The notes under the pieces: model-generated
What the model was told of the DNA's origin: nothing
Databases searched by the model: none
What the model saw: the letters and a program-made list of their open reading frames with translations, nothing else
Translations under genes and position numbers: made by a program
DNA from: Iodobacter arcticus
Lineage (GTDB): Bacteria > Pseudomonadota > Gammaproteobacteria > Burkholderiales > Chitinibacteraceae
Length of the DNA stretch: 64,000 nt
Direction: 5' to 3'
Assembly (NCBI RefSeq): GCF_042664895.1
Contig: NZ_JBHTBQ010000044.1
Span: forward strand, 434,001-498,000
In this document: one piece after another, positions 1 to 9,267 of the stretch
Layout: the number at the start of each line of letters is the position of its first letter
Position numbering within the stretch: position 1 is the first letter of the stretch

Positions 1-1
1 T

Positions 2-490
2 CCGTTTGTGCCCGAGCCTGAAGTGGCACTGCAAGCAGGCGGTGCTGCCGTTCAGCAACAAGCCATGCAACAGCTTGGAAGCTTGCTAGGCAAAGCAGCG
101 CCAGCGGTACCGGGGCTAGACAAGCTTAATCAAGCACAAAGCCTTGTGGCTCAGGGCCAAGCTGCCATTCAAAATCCTGATAAATTAGCTGCGCTCACCT
201 CTCTTGTCTCGCAGGCTGCGCCTGCAATACCTGGCTTAGATAAATTAAATCAAGCACAAAGCCTTGTGACTCAGGGGCAGGCTGCAATTCAAAATCCTGA
301 CAAATTGGGTACGCTCACATCCCTTGCTTCGCAGGCGGCGCCTGCAATTCCGGAATTAGACAAGCTGAATCAAGCAAAAAACATGGCGTCACAAGCGCAG
401 TCTGCACTGCAACAGGCCAGAAATATAAAGCCGCTTGCATCAGGCTCTATTGAGCAAGTCGCCTCCAGCATGCCTAAAAACATTATTTAA
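2..490 (+). CDS. C-terminal part of a repeat-containing protein upstream of RHS (partial)
   Basis: The frame is open to the left edge (codons CCG TTT precede the GTG at 8), so this is probably the end of a longer protein and the GTG is internal. Residues from nt 95 on contain three imperfect 40-residue tandem repeats (units at 95-214, 215-334, 335 onward) with core LDKLNQAQSLV.QGQAAIQN, predicted helical. It ends 12 nt before the RHS start. Position directly before a T6SS-type RHS gene would fit a VgrG C-terminal extension or a chaperone/adaptor; that is inference from context, as no VgrG core is in the window. Confidence 0.55.
   Translation, partial: PFVPEPEVALQAGGAAVQQQAMQQLGSLLGKAAPAVPGLDKLNQAQSLVAQGQAAIQNPDKLAALTSLVSQAAPAIPGLDKLNQAQSLVTQGQAAIQNPDKLGTLTSLASQAAPAIPELDKLNQAKNMASQAQSALQQARNIKPLASGSIEQVASSMPKNII
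95..445 (+). repeat. 120-bp tandem coding repeat, about 3 units
   Basis: Units of 120 bp at 95-214 and 215-334 encode near-identical 40-residue blocks; the third (335 to about 445) is degenerate in its second half. The repeats keep frame. Confidence 0.85.
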
Positions 491-502
491 AAAAGCCAAC
501 CC

Positions 503-3500
503 ATGACCTCTGCAGCTCAATCACAATCTATGCCTGTAGCCGTTGTTACTGGCAACCCCAAAACAGCAGCCCAAGTTTTAGCCCAAACCAATAAGTCTTT
601 TGATGAGTGGCTCCTCAGTATCAGTGACGGGCATTTGTCTGTTGAAAAATTAAAAACCGTCGGCTCTGCGGTGCCGATTGTGGGAAATTTAATTTCAGTA
701 GGGGATGTGGTGGTTGATCTGATGCAAATGTCAGATAAACAAAGTAAATCTCAAGAAGTAGATGTATTTGATTGGCTTTTTCTTGGCGTAGATCTTGTGG
801 GTGTTGTGCCCGGCGCAGGTAATCTGGCGAAAATTGGTGTTAGACCTGCCTTAAAATTGTGCGCTTCCAGCCTGCGCCGCGTTGGTGGCGACTGGCTGAA
901 AGTAGAGCTAAGCGGTGCATTGGTAGGGCAGTTGGCGACCATGCTGCCTGCCAGCTACCGTGATACACCACAGGAGTGGGTCAATTACGTTGATTCTAAT
1001 ATCCAAAGTACCTTACAAAAATGTGGCACCCAAGGCGGCACCATCATTGCCGATCTTGCACAGCTATTAATTAGTTTGGGATCTGGCAACTTTAGTGGCT
1101 TCGTACAAAAGCATATTCCTGTAACACCGATAACCCACTACCACCTGGACAAAACCAATGATCAAGGATTTTGGGCAACAGTAGGCGGCCACCTTGATGA
1201 CTTAAATAAATCTGCCAAGGGAGTAAGAAGAGAAGCCGCAGCAGGTATGACCGTTGCGGCAGCAGGCGCAATTGATTTGGCTCTCAAAGATAGTTCGGCT
1301 GCCAAAATAATGTTGCGGATTGGGAAAGCGATGGCGGCATGGGGCGCTCAGCTGACTGAAATGCTGCTAAAAATGTACTCCAGTCATTTAAAGCCGATTC
1401 TCAAAAAGTTATTGGCAGGGTTTATCAAGCATCTTCCTAAAAAACTATCTGCAGTTTCTAGCAAAGTGGTTAATAAGGTCAAAAAAGGCACGCCACAGCA
1501 GCATAAAGAAGTCACAAGTAAGTATAAGGCAGCCCAAAAGCCAGGCCCTGCGTGTAGTTGCGCAACCTCGCCAAATTCCATCGGCTTTGCTCTGGGTGAA
1601 GAATCACTACAGCACACCGATTTCAGCTTACCTGGGGTATTGCCTATTGTCTGGACGCGGCAATATCGCTCTAACTTTGAAGGCAATGATCTGCGGGGTG
1701 AGCTGGGTGCGCGCTGGACCACGCCATATACCAGCCGCTTTGATATCGAAGCGGCCGAGCTTAAATATCATGACGCCACGGGCCGCACGCTGACTTACCC
1801 ACTGCTGCCCGTGGGTGAATCAATTAAAGACGTGCTAGAAGGCTTCACCCTGAGCCGTCTTTCAGAAACATTACTCTCCGTGGCTTACGGCCATGAATTG
1901 GTTCAGCTTTATGAGCAGCAAGGCAAAAGCTTCCGTCTTGCCCTGATTAAAGACCGTGCGGGCAATAGTATTGCGATGAATTTCCGCGATACGCGGATGG
2001 TGCAGCTCATTAGCAGCGCCGGGGCCGTGGTGGATTTAGAACACGACACCCTTGGCCGTATTACCACCATTAAGCTGCAAGATCCTCAGCAAGCACGCAT
2101 TCTGGCGCAATACCAATACAGCCCCCAAAGCAGTGATGCCGGTGATTTGATTGCTGCCCGCGATGAAAATGAACAACGCTGGCAATATCAGTACCAAAAC
2201 CATCTGCTTACCCGCTACACAGACCGCACCGGCCGCGGGATTACGCTGGAATGGGATGGCCAGCATGCCGATGCAAAGGCGATCCGCGAATACGCCGACG
2301 ATGGCAGTATGGATATTCGTTTAGCGTGGGATAAAAACATTGATCTCACCTACGTGACCGATGCGCTGGGCCAGACCACCGAATATTACTTTGATGAAAA
2401 AGGCTACAACTACCGCATCGTTTACCCGGACCATAATGAAGAATGGTTTAACTTTGATGCCAAAAAACAGCTCATCAGCCACATCTTTCCGGATGGCTCT
2501 ACTGAGACATTTGAATACGATGATGAAGGCAATATGCTGCTGCACGAACGGCAGGATGGCAGTGAAGTACGGTTTAGTTACGATCAGCAGCAAAACCCGA
2601 TTGAGATCCTTGATCCAACGGGAGAAAAATGGCTACGCGCTTACAACGCTAAAAATCAGCTCATCGAAGAAACCGATCCGCTAGGCCATAAAACCCAATA
2701 CGCCTATAACGAGCAAGGCCTGCCCGTCAGCATCACCGACGCTAAGGGCGGCAAAAAACAAATTAAATATCGCCCGGATGGCCTGCTGCAAAGCTATAGC
2801 GATTGCTCCGGCAAAACCAGCCAGTGGCAATACGATGCCCGTGGCCGCCTGATCGTCACACAAGATGCCGCAGGCAACGCCAGCCAATATCAATATGGCA
2901 GCGATGGTCAACTGGCTAAAATCATCAATCCTGATGGCACGCAAAATTTACTGCAATACGATGCCGAAGGCCGCTTGCTCAGCCATGCCGATGCCCTGCA
3001 GCGCAAAACTCAGTTTCAATACGACCGTGTAGGGCGGGTCAGCAGCCGCCTTGATGCGGCAGGCCAAACCCTTAGCTATCAATACGACAAACTGGGACGG
3101 CTTACCCAGCTGAGTAATGAAAATAAGGAGCACTATCGCTTTAGTTACGATCTGGCCAGCCGTTTGCAAGAAGAAACAGACTTTGGCAACCGGCGCACCC
3201 GCTATCAATATGAAGCCAGCAGCGGCCGCCTGCTGCAAATTGAAGAAGCAGGCAAAATCACCACTCTTGCCTACGACAATGCCGGCCGTTTAAGCGAGCG
3301 CAGCAGCGGCCTAAGCCGTGAGCGCTTTAAATACGACGCGCTTGGCCGGATTTACGCAGCCAAAAACCAATACAGCGAATGCCATTTTGGGTTTGATGCC
3401 GTCGGTAATCTCATCAAAGAACGCCACGAATACAAGCTATTCGGCCAGCAACAGCAATACAACTGGCAGCACGAATACGACGAACTCGGCAACCGCATCG

Positions 3501-5026
3501 CCAGCATCCGCCCTGATGGCCAGCGCACCGATTGGCTGATTTACGGCAGCGGCCATGTACACGGCATGCTGTGGAACAAACAAGAAATCGCCAGCTTTGA
3601 GCGCGACGATCTGCATCGCGAAACCCAGCGCACCTTGGGCAATCAGCTGACTGCCCAAAACCACTTCGACAAAATGGGCCGCATTACCCAGCAAACACTC
3701 AGCGGCAAAACCAGCAGTAATCGCAGCTATCAATATGATCCGGTTGGCCAGTTGCTGGGCATTCAAGACAGCCGCAGCGGCCAGATCAGCTATCAATACG
3801 ACCCGGTAGGCCGCCTTATCGCCGCCAACAGCCGCCTCGGCCATGAAACCTTCGCCTTTGATCCGGCAAGTAATCTAGTCGGGGCAAATCAACAAACCGC
3901 CACCAACAGCCTTGCAGTACCTGCCGTACTCGGCAACTTATTAAAGCAATACGCAGGTAGCCACTATAAATACGACGCTCGCAGTAATCTGATTGAAAAG
4001 CAGCAAGGCGAGCAAATCACCAAATTCACTTGGGATGGCTTCAACCGCCTGAGCAAAATCAGCAGCCAGACCGGTGAAACCAAATACTTCTACGACGTAT
4101 TCGGCCGCCGCATCGGCAAAGAAAACGCACTAGGCAAAACAGAATTCATATGGGATGGCGACGTCATCGCCCTAGAAAAAACCGCCGAACAAACCCGCCA
4201 TTACCTATTCGAGCCCAACAGCTTTGTGCCGCTGGCGCAGATTGTCTCCGCCAACGACAGCGAGCAAGAACATACCGCTTACTACCATGTAGACCACCTA
4301 GGCACGCCACAAACACTGAGCGATGAAAACGGCGAAATCACTTGGAGTGCAGAGTACAAGGCTTGGGGAGAAGCGCAGGTCGTGATTAGCGAAGCGGCAA
4401 AAACAGCTGGCATCAATAATCCGCTACGCTTCCAAGGCCAATACTTCGACGAAGAAAGCGGATTGCATTACAACCGCTATCGCTATTACGATCCGGAGAT
4501 TGGGCGGTTTATTAGTAGTGATCCGATTGGGCTAATGGGGGGATTTAATACTCATGCTTATGCTCCGAATCCAGTTTATTGGGTTGACCCATTTGGCTTA
4601 GCAAAATCAAAAAATCCAAACGGATATAAAACTCATGATGCTGATGCACACGGAAATCTAAGTCCTGCTTGTAATCGAGCGAGTGGGCACAGCAACACAA
4701 GAGATGATGGGTTTATTCAGTCACATCATCCTGTTCAAGATGAATGGGCCAAGCAAAATAAAATACCTGGCTACTCATCTACTGATGCTCCAGCTGTTTT
4801 ACTTCCTTCTAGTAGTGGAGCAGAGCATGCAAAAATATCAGCTGCACAGCGTACTTATCGACGTCAACTTGATAATCAACCGGGCGGGCGATGGGGATCA
4901 ACCACATTAAAAGATGAGTTTAATTTTGGTTATAAATCTATGATAGATGCGGGTGTCTCACCTAGTGTTGCAAGAAAAGCAACAAAGAAAAGTTACAAAT
5001 ATTTTAATTGTTTAGGTGCTATCTGA
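503..5026 (+). CDS. RHS polymorphic toxin with Tox-SHH (HNH/EndoVII-like) nuclease tip
   Basis: 1507 residues. N-terminal ~340 residues hold hydrophobic stretches (VPIVGNLISVGDVVVDLM; VFDWLFLGVDLVGVVPGAG) typical of T6SS RHS effectors that need a chaperone; no PAAR domain is seen. A DUF6531-like start of the cage follows at about 350-430 (CSCATSPNS...VWTRQYRS), then ~20 YD/RHS repeats, and the RHS core end (YYHVDHLGTPQTL; RYYDPEIGRFISSDPIGL; WVDPFGL) where the family self-cleaves. The tip from residue 1367 (nt 4601) is 141 residues with SHH at about 1407-1409, the signature of the Tox-SHH branch of HNH/EndoVII nucleases. The tip is AT-richer than the cage, as expected of a swapped module. Its stop overlaps the next start (TGATG at 5024-5028), so the next gene is the likely immunity gene. 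Confidence 0.93.
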   Translation: MTSAAQSQSMPVAVVTGNPKTAAQVLAQTNKSFDEWLLSISDGHLSVEKLKTVGSAVPIVGNLISVGDVVVDLMQMSDKQSKSQEVDVFDWLFLGVDLVGVVPGAGNLAKIGVRPALKLCASSLRRVGGDWLKVELSGALVGQLATMLPASYRDTPQEWVNYVDSNIQSTLQKCGTQGGTIIADLAQLLISLGSGNFSGFVQKHIPVTPITHYHLDKTNDQGFWATVGGHLDDLNKSAKGVRREAAAGMTVAAAGAIDLALKDSSAAKIMLRIGKAMAAWGAQLTEMLLKMYSSHLKPILKKLLAGFIKHLPKKLSAVSSKVVNKVKKGTPQQHKEVTSKYKAAQKPGPACSCATSPNSIGFALGEESLQHTDFSLPGVLPIVWTRQYRSNFEGNDLRGELGARWTTPYTSRFDIEAAELKYHDATGRTLTYPLLPVGESIKDVLEGFTLSRLSETLLSVAYGHELVQLYEQQGKSFRLALIKDRAGNSIAMNFRDTRMVQLISSAGAVVDLEHDTLGRITTIKLQDPQQARILAQYQYSPQSSDAGDLIAARDENEQRWQYQYQNHLLTRYTDRTGRGITLEWDGQHADAKAIREYADDGSMDIRLAWDKNIDLTYVTDALGQTTEYYFDEKGYNYRIVYPDHNEEWFNFDAKKQLISHIFPDGSTETFEYDDEGNMLLHERQDGSEVRFSYDQQQNPIEILDPTGEKWLRAYNAKNQLIEETDPLGHKTQYAYNEQGLPVSITDAKGGKKQIKYRPDGLLQSYSDCSGKTSQWQYDARGRLIVTQDAAGNASQYQYGSDGQLAKIINPDGTQNLLQYDAEGRLLSHADALQRKTQFQYDRVGRVSSRLDAAGQTLSYQYDKLGRLTQLSNENKEHYRFSYDLASRLQEETDFGNRRTRYQYEASSGRLLQIEEAGKITTLAYDNAGRLSERSSGLSRERFKYDALGRIYAAKNQYSECHFGFDAVGNLIKERHEYKLFGQQQQYNWQHEYDELGNRIASIRPDGQRTDWLIYGSGHVHGMLWNKQEIASFERDDLHRETQRTLGNQLTAQNHFDKMGRITQQTLSGKTSSNRSYQYDPVGQLLGIQDSRSGQISYQYDPVGRLIAANSRLGHETFAFDPASNLVGANQQTATNSLAVPAVLGNLLKQYAGSHYKYDARSNLIEKQQGEQITKFTWDGFNRLSKISSQTGETKYFYDVFGRRIGKENALGKTEFIWDGDVIALEKTAEQTRHYLFEPNSFVPLAQIVSANDSEQEHTAYYHVDHLGTPQTLSDENGEITWSAEYKAWGEAQVVISEAAKTAGINNPLRFQGQYFDEESGLHYNRYRYYDPEIGRFISSDPIGLMGGFNTHAYAPNPVYWVDPFGLAKSKNPNGYKTHDADAHGNLSPACNRASGHSNTRDDGFIQSHHPVQDEWAKQNKIPGYSSTDAPAVLLPSSSGAEHAKISAAQRTYRRQLDNQPGGRWGSTTLKDEFNFGYKSMIDAGVSPSVARKATKKSYKYFNCLGAI

Positions 5027-5403
5027 TGCTTAAAAATAATATCCCCAACAAAATAAAAAGACCCACAAATATTAACTTACCAAAGTTAATAGGATCTATA
5101 AAAAGCATTATTGATACCTCATACATTGAATATTTAGAGTGGTATCACGAGTATCTTAGGGACGATGGCTTGTTAATTTACTGTGCCGAAGACCTTGAAG
5201 AAAGAAATGAAACTTTTGAAATTGCTACATATTGCCCTGGTTATATATTAATTGGAGACAATAGTGGGGGAAGGGGGTTTCTCATGTCTACACAAGGTAC
5301 TGGTGAAATATTTTCATCTGATTTTGGTGATTTATCGCCTGACTATTTCTTAATTGTTTCATCTGATTTTACTAGTTGGATGAATTCAAACTTTAAAAAT
5401 TAG
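5026..5403 (+). CDS. SMI1/KNR4 (SUKH)-like immunity protein
   Basis: 125 residues from the ATG at 5026, which overlaps the RHS stop (TGATG); this translational coupling decides the start over an in-frame upstream codon at 5008. The pattern PGYILIGDNSGGRGFLMS followed by FGDLSPDYFLIVSSDF matches the SUKH fold C-terminal half. By position it should neutralise the Tox-SHH tip of the preceding RHS protein in the cytoplasm. The family call rests on motif recognition only. Confidence 0.8.
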   Translation: MLKNNIPNKIKRPTNINLPKLIGSIKSIIDTSYIEYLEWYHEYLRDDGLLIYCAEDLEERNETFEIATYCPGYILIGDNSGGRGFLMSTQGTGEIFSSDFGDLSPDYFLIVSSDFTSWMNSNFKN

Positions 5404-5423
5404 CAAGAAAAACTCTGTGGATG

Positions 5424-5452
5424 CAGGTAGTAATGTGTACATATTACCTGCC
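5424..5452. repeat. Imperfect hairpin after immunity gene
   Basis: GCAGGTA pairs with TACCTGC across a short AT-rich middle (GTACAT). It lies 20 nt past the immunity stop with no clear U-run. It resembles the larger hairpins at 7618 and 8232 in starting with a CAGGT stem. Confidence 0.5.
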
Positions 5453-5505
5453 CTGACAATTTTCGTATTTAATAATAATTAAACAGATGCTCTTAGGCTC
5501 TTAAA

Positions 5506-5922
5506 ATGATTGAAGAATTTATGACTGCATTTTTATCAGAAATGCTCGATTGGGAAGATTGGTTTGATAACATCAGAAAATCAGAATCCTATAAAAATAA
5601 TGTAAGTAATCAATCTTCATCAAAAGCTGAAGCAAAAGAAAAAGCCAAGGTCATTATTGATAAATACTTATCAATAAAAGCCATCTCCAAAAACGGAGAG
5701 GCATTTCTCGCGGTTCTACCGACAGCAAGGCCCCGATATTTCTCCCAAGAAATAATCACCATAGAGGAAGAGGGTAAGAAAATAAAAGTAATCACCCGAA
5801 ATACAAAAAGTCCAAAAGCAAGAATAATGTATGTGTTACTTAAAGGTGAAAGTGGCCTAAAAATAAATGAAATATACTCATCTTATGCTGATCAAGAATG
5901 GGATAAAAAGAGCAGTTTATAA
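5506..5922 (+). CDS. Orphan immunity-like protein, possible NTF2 fold
   Basis: 138 residues, AT-rich. It begins with FMTAFLSEMLDWEDWF and later has AKVIIDKYLSIKA and FLAVLPTARPRYFSQEI, a layout I associate with NTF2-fold immunity proteins of RHS loci; I cannot confirm the family. No toxin tip stands directly before it, so if it is immunity it is an orphan that would protect against tips of rival strains or of former RHS tips of this locus. Confidence 0.6.
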   Translation: MIEEFMTAFLSEMLDWEDWFDNIRKSESYKNNVSNQSSSKAEAKEKAKVIIDKYLSIKAISKNGEAFLAVLPTARPRYFSQEIITIEEEGKKIKVITRNTKSPKARIMYVLLKGESGLKINEIYSSYADQEWDKKSSL

Positions 5923-6205
5923 GCCAAAAGTATAGAACTATCTTTGAATAAACGACGTAAAAAGAGGGAGGGAAGGTCCAATATTTCAACAAAAATTTTA
6001 GACCTTCATTCTTAACTGCAGCATACTTAAGCAGAGGTTTATAATAACTGGGGTCAAAGTATAATAACTGGGGTCAAAGTAAAGTTAAATCCACTTTTTT
6101 TAGCTCTAAGAGTATTAAGCATAGTAGGATATAATTTTGTTATGATCCCAGTTCTTTCTTGAAATATTTACTTGAAAGTGGCCAATGGAAAAAACCTTTT
6201 GAAGG
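5923..6205. other. Intergenic region with MITE-like element
   Basis: 283 bp without a gene. It holds a duplicated 20-mer and a MITE-like inverted-repeat element, listed separately; nothing else is recognisable. Confidence 0.6.
6041..6153. mobile_element. MITE-like element, copy 1, with duplicated left end
   Basis: The left end ATAATAACTGGGGTCAAAGT occurs twice in tandem (6041-6060, 6061-6080). The right end (to 6153) is its inverted repeat in degenerate form (ATGATCCCAGTT). The interior shares AAAGTTAAAT, TTTGGCTCT-like and GCATAGTAGGAT blocks with the element at 10503. No transposase is encoded, so it is a non-autonomous element. Similar GGGGTCAGA-ended elements accompany Y1/RAYT transposases in other bacteria, which I recall but could not check. 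Confidence 0.75.
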
Positions 6206-6904
6206 TTGTTGCGGATAAAGGAAAATATTTTGGACTTAATTAATGATTTGATCGCAAAAGAAATTCTAACAGAATGTACTAATAAATATAATTTAATCAA
6301 GAATGACATTAAATTTATATCAAGTGAACTTGGTCGGATAGATAAAATAGATTCTTGGGTTTTTTCTTATGGTAATTTATTTTCACCCCTACTATTTTCA
6401 GATGAGGCCTCTGGAATGACTCCTGCACGTAGGTTAAAGAAAAAATATAATTCACCATGGGAAGCCAGAGAAAAAGGAGTAGAAAGCTCTGGTTTTTTAA
6501 AAAACATGCTTGACGTTGTCATTATTTCAACAACAAAAAATGATGTGAAAGCACCAATAACTATTATTACATACGATTACAATGATAAAGATATAGTCAT
6601 AAAAACATCTAAACATTTTTTTAATAGTGAAAATAGCAATAAACCACCAGAACTTATCGGATATGGAATTTTAAGGTGGATTGACAGAGAAAAAAGAATG
6701 TATGTTGGCGTTTCCCCTCGAGGAAATTATTCAATAATTTGTTATAACTACTCAGGCGAGAATGTTGTAAGCCGATATATAACAGCAAAAGACTGGGGAC
6801 ATACGGAAAGAGTTAATTTTATTTATGACGATAATGACCTCATGATAAAAGCACTCGCTCCTGGCAAAAATGAAAATGAGGATGTGATTATTTGGAGTGT
6901 TTAA
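6206..6904 (+). CDS. Hypothetical protein in orphan immunity array
   Basis: Up to 232 residues, very AT-rich, no family recognised. No ATG fits: TTG at 6206 or TTG at 6230. The latter has AAAGGA 7 nt upstream and gives a start DLINDLIAKEIL, so I prefer it. Mid-protein beta-rich text (APITIITYDYNDKDIVIKT; YVGVSPRGNYSIICYNY) suggests a soluble alpha/beta protein. Its place between immunity-like genes makes an immunity role possible but unproven. The MITE lies 50 nt upstream and may have replaced its promoter. Confidence 0.6.
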   Translation: MLRIKENILDLINDLIAKEILTECTNKYNLIKNDIKFISSELGRIDKIDSWVFSYGNLFSPLLFSDEASGMTPARRLKKKYNSPWEAREKGVESSGFLKNMLDVVIISTTKNDVKAPITIITYDYNDKDIVIKTSKHFFNSENSNKPPELIGYGILRWIDREKRMYVGVSPRGNYSIICYNYSGENVVSRYITAKDWGHTERVNFIYDDNDLMIKALAPGKNENEDVIIWSV

Positions 6905-7108
6905 ATAATAAAAAAAACAATAAATATCTAACACTCAAACATGGAATATTAGATTTTTACTTGACCAACCTTTTCAAGTTAATTATCTGACTGGCATTTA
7001 ACGGGACCTCCACCTTCATAAACATAAATAAAAGTAGTATAAAAATTTGGAATGATGAAAAACCCTGATTAAGCATCTGCCGAATCTATATTACGAAAAC
7101 CCAAAACA

Positions 7109-7555
7109 GTGAAAATGGATGATCTTAAACAACGACTATTAAAATTCTCGACATTTAAAGAAAAAGGAGATGATGATAACTTTTTAGATGCATTAGCTGA
7201 GGCAAAATTGCACCTAAATTACGACCTAACAATGACGCTACTTGCTACATTTTCGGATTGTGACGACTATGGAGTACAAGAAAGAACAAGAAATGTCCTT
7301 GAGTCTTCAGCTAAGGATACTTATTATCCTGCGCTGATCTGTTCTCTATCAAAGATAGATGAGGCTTCACCTAATAAAGAATGGGCGCTTACTTTACTTG
7401 GGATTGAGTTTGAATATGGCAATCCTGAATTATTAATTGAGTATGCAAACAATTCAGAAGAAAAATACAAAGAATTTTTCTTTGATTTTATTTCAAGAGA
7501 GTCTTTTGTTTCTGAATATCCGTCATCAATTAAATTTAAGAAGATATATCCATAA
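7109..7555 (+). CDS. Orphan immunity-like protein (Imm30-like)
   Basis: 148 residues from GTG 7109, or 146 from the ATG at 7115. All-helical text with DDNFLDALAEAKLHLN, LLATFSDCDDYGVQERTRNVLES and PNKEWALTLLGIEF resembles the Imm30 family of helical immunity proteins; this is recall, not a search result. No toxin tip lies next to it. A 20-bp perfect hairpin starts 63 nt after the stop. Confidence 0.62.
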   Translation: MKMDDLKQRLLKFSTFKEKGDDDNFLDALAEAKLHLNYDLTMTLLATFSDCDDYGVQERTRNVLESSAKDTYYPALICSLSKIDEASPNKEWALTLLGIEFEYGNPELLIEYANNSEEKYKEFFFDFISRESFVSEYPSSIKFKKIYP

Positions 7556-7617
7556 AATATGCAAAGGTAATAGATCTTACGTTTCACAATAAGAAAATGA
7601 GGTTAAGAAAAATTTGA

Positions 7618-7661
7618 TCAGGCCTAACACTCCAATATTTTTATTGGAGTGTTAGGCCTGA
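7618..7661. repeat. Perfect 19-20 bp hairpin (element 1 of 2)
   Basis: Arm TCAGGCCTAACACTCCAAT (7618-7636) is exactly complementary to 7643-7661; loop ATTTTT, which can pair further to leave TTTT. No U-run follows, so it is not a standard intrinsic terminator. It shares frame, flank (GGTTAAGAAAAA) and loop with the hairpin at 8232. Confidence 0.9.
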
Positions 7662-7817
7662 CCTCACTCGCCTTCTTTACTTATAAGTATTGAAAATTTG
7701 CGGGGCTTCGGCCCTCAGACATGGAAAATGTACGACATTAAAAACATGAGGTTATTTTAAAGTAATTGGTGCAAGTTCAGGCACAAGTACGGTAACGCCA
7801 TCAAAAAGGAGAAAAAA

Positions 7818-8189
7818 ATGACGAATAAGCTTGCTCAAGAAAAAGCTTATATGCTTGCTGTAGAGTTTATTGATGCAATAAACACAAACAACAAAGAAAA
7901 ATTGAAGGAGAAATTTAGCGTTTCCCAAGCCGTTTTAGATGAAATATATGAAGAGATCGAGGGTTTTTTTGGCAGTATCCCCTTTATCTCTTTGCCCTCT
8001 ATTGAAACAGCATTTTTATCTAGAAATCCTAGAACATTTTTTGATTTTTATAAAATGGATGATAATCTTTGTTGGGGGGCAGAGTGTACTTTGTTTGTTG
8101 ATGGAAAAGTCGCTGAACCCATCCTCCATTTAGAATTTATTGAGCGAGATAACGAGTTATTTTTAAAATATAAATATTTGGGATCTTAA
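7818..8189 (+). CDS. Orphan immunity-like protein
   Basis: 123 residues with a strong ribosome site (AAGGAGAAAAAAATG). Text such as AYMLAVEFIDAINTNNKEKLKEKF then FDFYKMDDNLCWGAECTLFVDGK and ILHLEFIERDNELFLKYKYL suggests an alpha+beta NTF2-like or DUF7668-like fold; weak recall only. The gene sits alone between the two large hairpins (7618-7661, 8232-8279), so hairpin-gene-hairpin may be one cassette. Confidence 0.6.
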   Translation: MTNKLAQEKAYMLAVEFIDAINTNNKEKLKEKFSVSQAVLDEIYEEIEGFFGSIPFISLPSIETAFLSRNPRTFFDFYKMDDNLCWGAECTLFVDGKVAEPILHLEFIERDNELFLKYKYLGS

Positions 8190-8231
8190 TAATCAAAGTA
8201 ATCTATACGACGTGGTTAGGTCGAAAAAAAT

Positions 8232-8279
8232 GAGCAGGTCTAATATTACAATATTTTTGTTGTAATATTAGACCTGCTC
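8232..8279. repeat. Perfect 20-bp hairpin (element 2 of 2)
   Basis: GAGCAGGTCTAATATTACAA (8232-8251) is exactly complementary to 8260-8279; loop TATTTTTG. RHS-core homology begins 3 nt after the right arm, so the hairpin marks the recombination junction of the displaced RHS fragment. Confidence 0.9.
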
Positions 8280-9267
8280 TTACTATAAATACGACGCTCG
8301 CAGTAATCTGATTGAAAAGCAGCAGGGCGAACAAACCACTAAATACAGCTGGGATGGCTTCAACCGTCTGAGCAAAATCAGCAGCCAAGCCGGTGAAACC
8401 AAATACTTCTACGACGTATTCGGCCGCAGCATCGGCAAAGAAAACGCTCAAGGCAAAACAGCATTCATCTGGGACGGCGACGTGATCGCCTTGGAAAAAA
8501 CTGCCGAACACACCCGCCACTACCTATTCGAGCCCAATAGCTTTGTGCCGCTGGCGCAAATCGTCTCCGCCAACGATAGCGAACAAGAACACACCGCCTA
8601 TTACCACGTAGACCACCTCGGCACGCCGCAAACACTGAGCGATGAAAACGGTGAAATCGCTTGGAGCGCGGAGTACAAGGCTTGGGGCGAAGCGCAGGTC
8701 GTCATCAGCGATGCGGCAAAAGAAGCCGGAATCAATAACCCAATCCGCTTTCAAGGCCAATACTTTGACGAAGAATCCGGCTTGCACTACAACCGCCACC
8801 GTTATTACGATCCGGAGATTGGGCGGTTTATTAGTAGTGACCCGATTGGTCTAACTGGCGGGATTAATACGCATGCTTATGCTCCGAATCCGGTGGAGTG
8901 GGTTGATCCGCTGGGGTTGGCTAGAATTAAAAATGCTGTTGAAGGAGATAGACGGCATAAAGAATTTAATGAGAGAATTAAAGCAGAAAATCCAAATGCT
9001 ACGATCCAGTGCGAATGCTATTTGCGCGATAAAAATGGTAAGTCCGTCAAGGACCCTGATACAAATGAGCGTCGTAGAGTTGATACCGCAGTGATTGAAA
9101 ACCAAACGGCAACTACTTATGAAGTTACTAGCCCATCCGCAAACAAATTAGATCAAATTGCAAAAGAAGGTCGTATTCGTGCAAATGGCGGAGAGTACAT
9201 AAAGGATCGTTCAACAGGGAAATTAATTAAAGTCAACGGTATATCTTCTGTAGAGAGATTGGAATAA
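8272..9267 (+). pseudogene. Displaced RHS core end with orphan nuclease-like tip (rhs-CT)
   Basis: The frame opens after TAG at 8269 and has no good start; GTG 8482 is the first usable codon. Nucleotides 8282-8920 are colinear, without gaps, with 3963-4601 of the full RHS gene (YD repeat, DHLGTPQTL, RYYDPEIGRFISSDPIGL, WVDPLGL). The tip begins at 8920 and is 115 residues: GDRRHKEFNERIKAENPNATIQCE, RRRVDTAVIE and TYEVTSPSANK. The D...EVTS spacing would suit a PD-(D/E)XK-like nuclease; inference. Such promoterless cage-end/tip fragments are known reservoirs that can replace the tip of the main RHS gene by recombination in the shared core. The immunity start overlaps its stop (TAATG). Confidence 0.88.
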
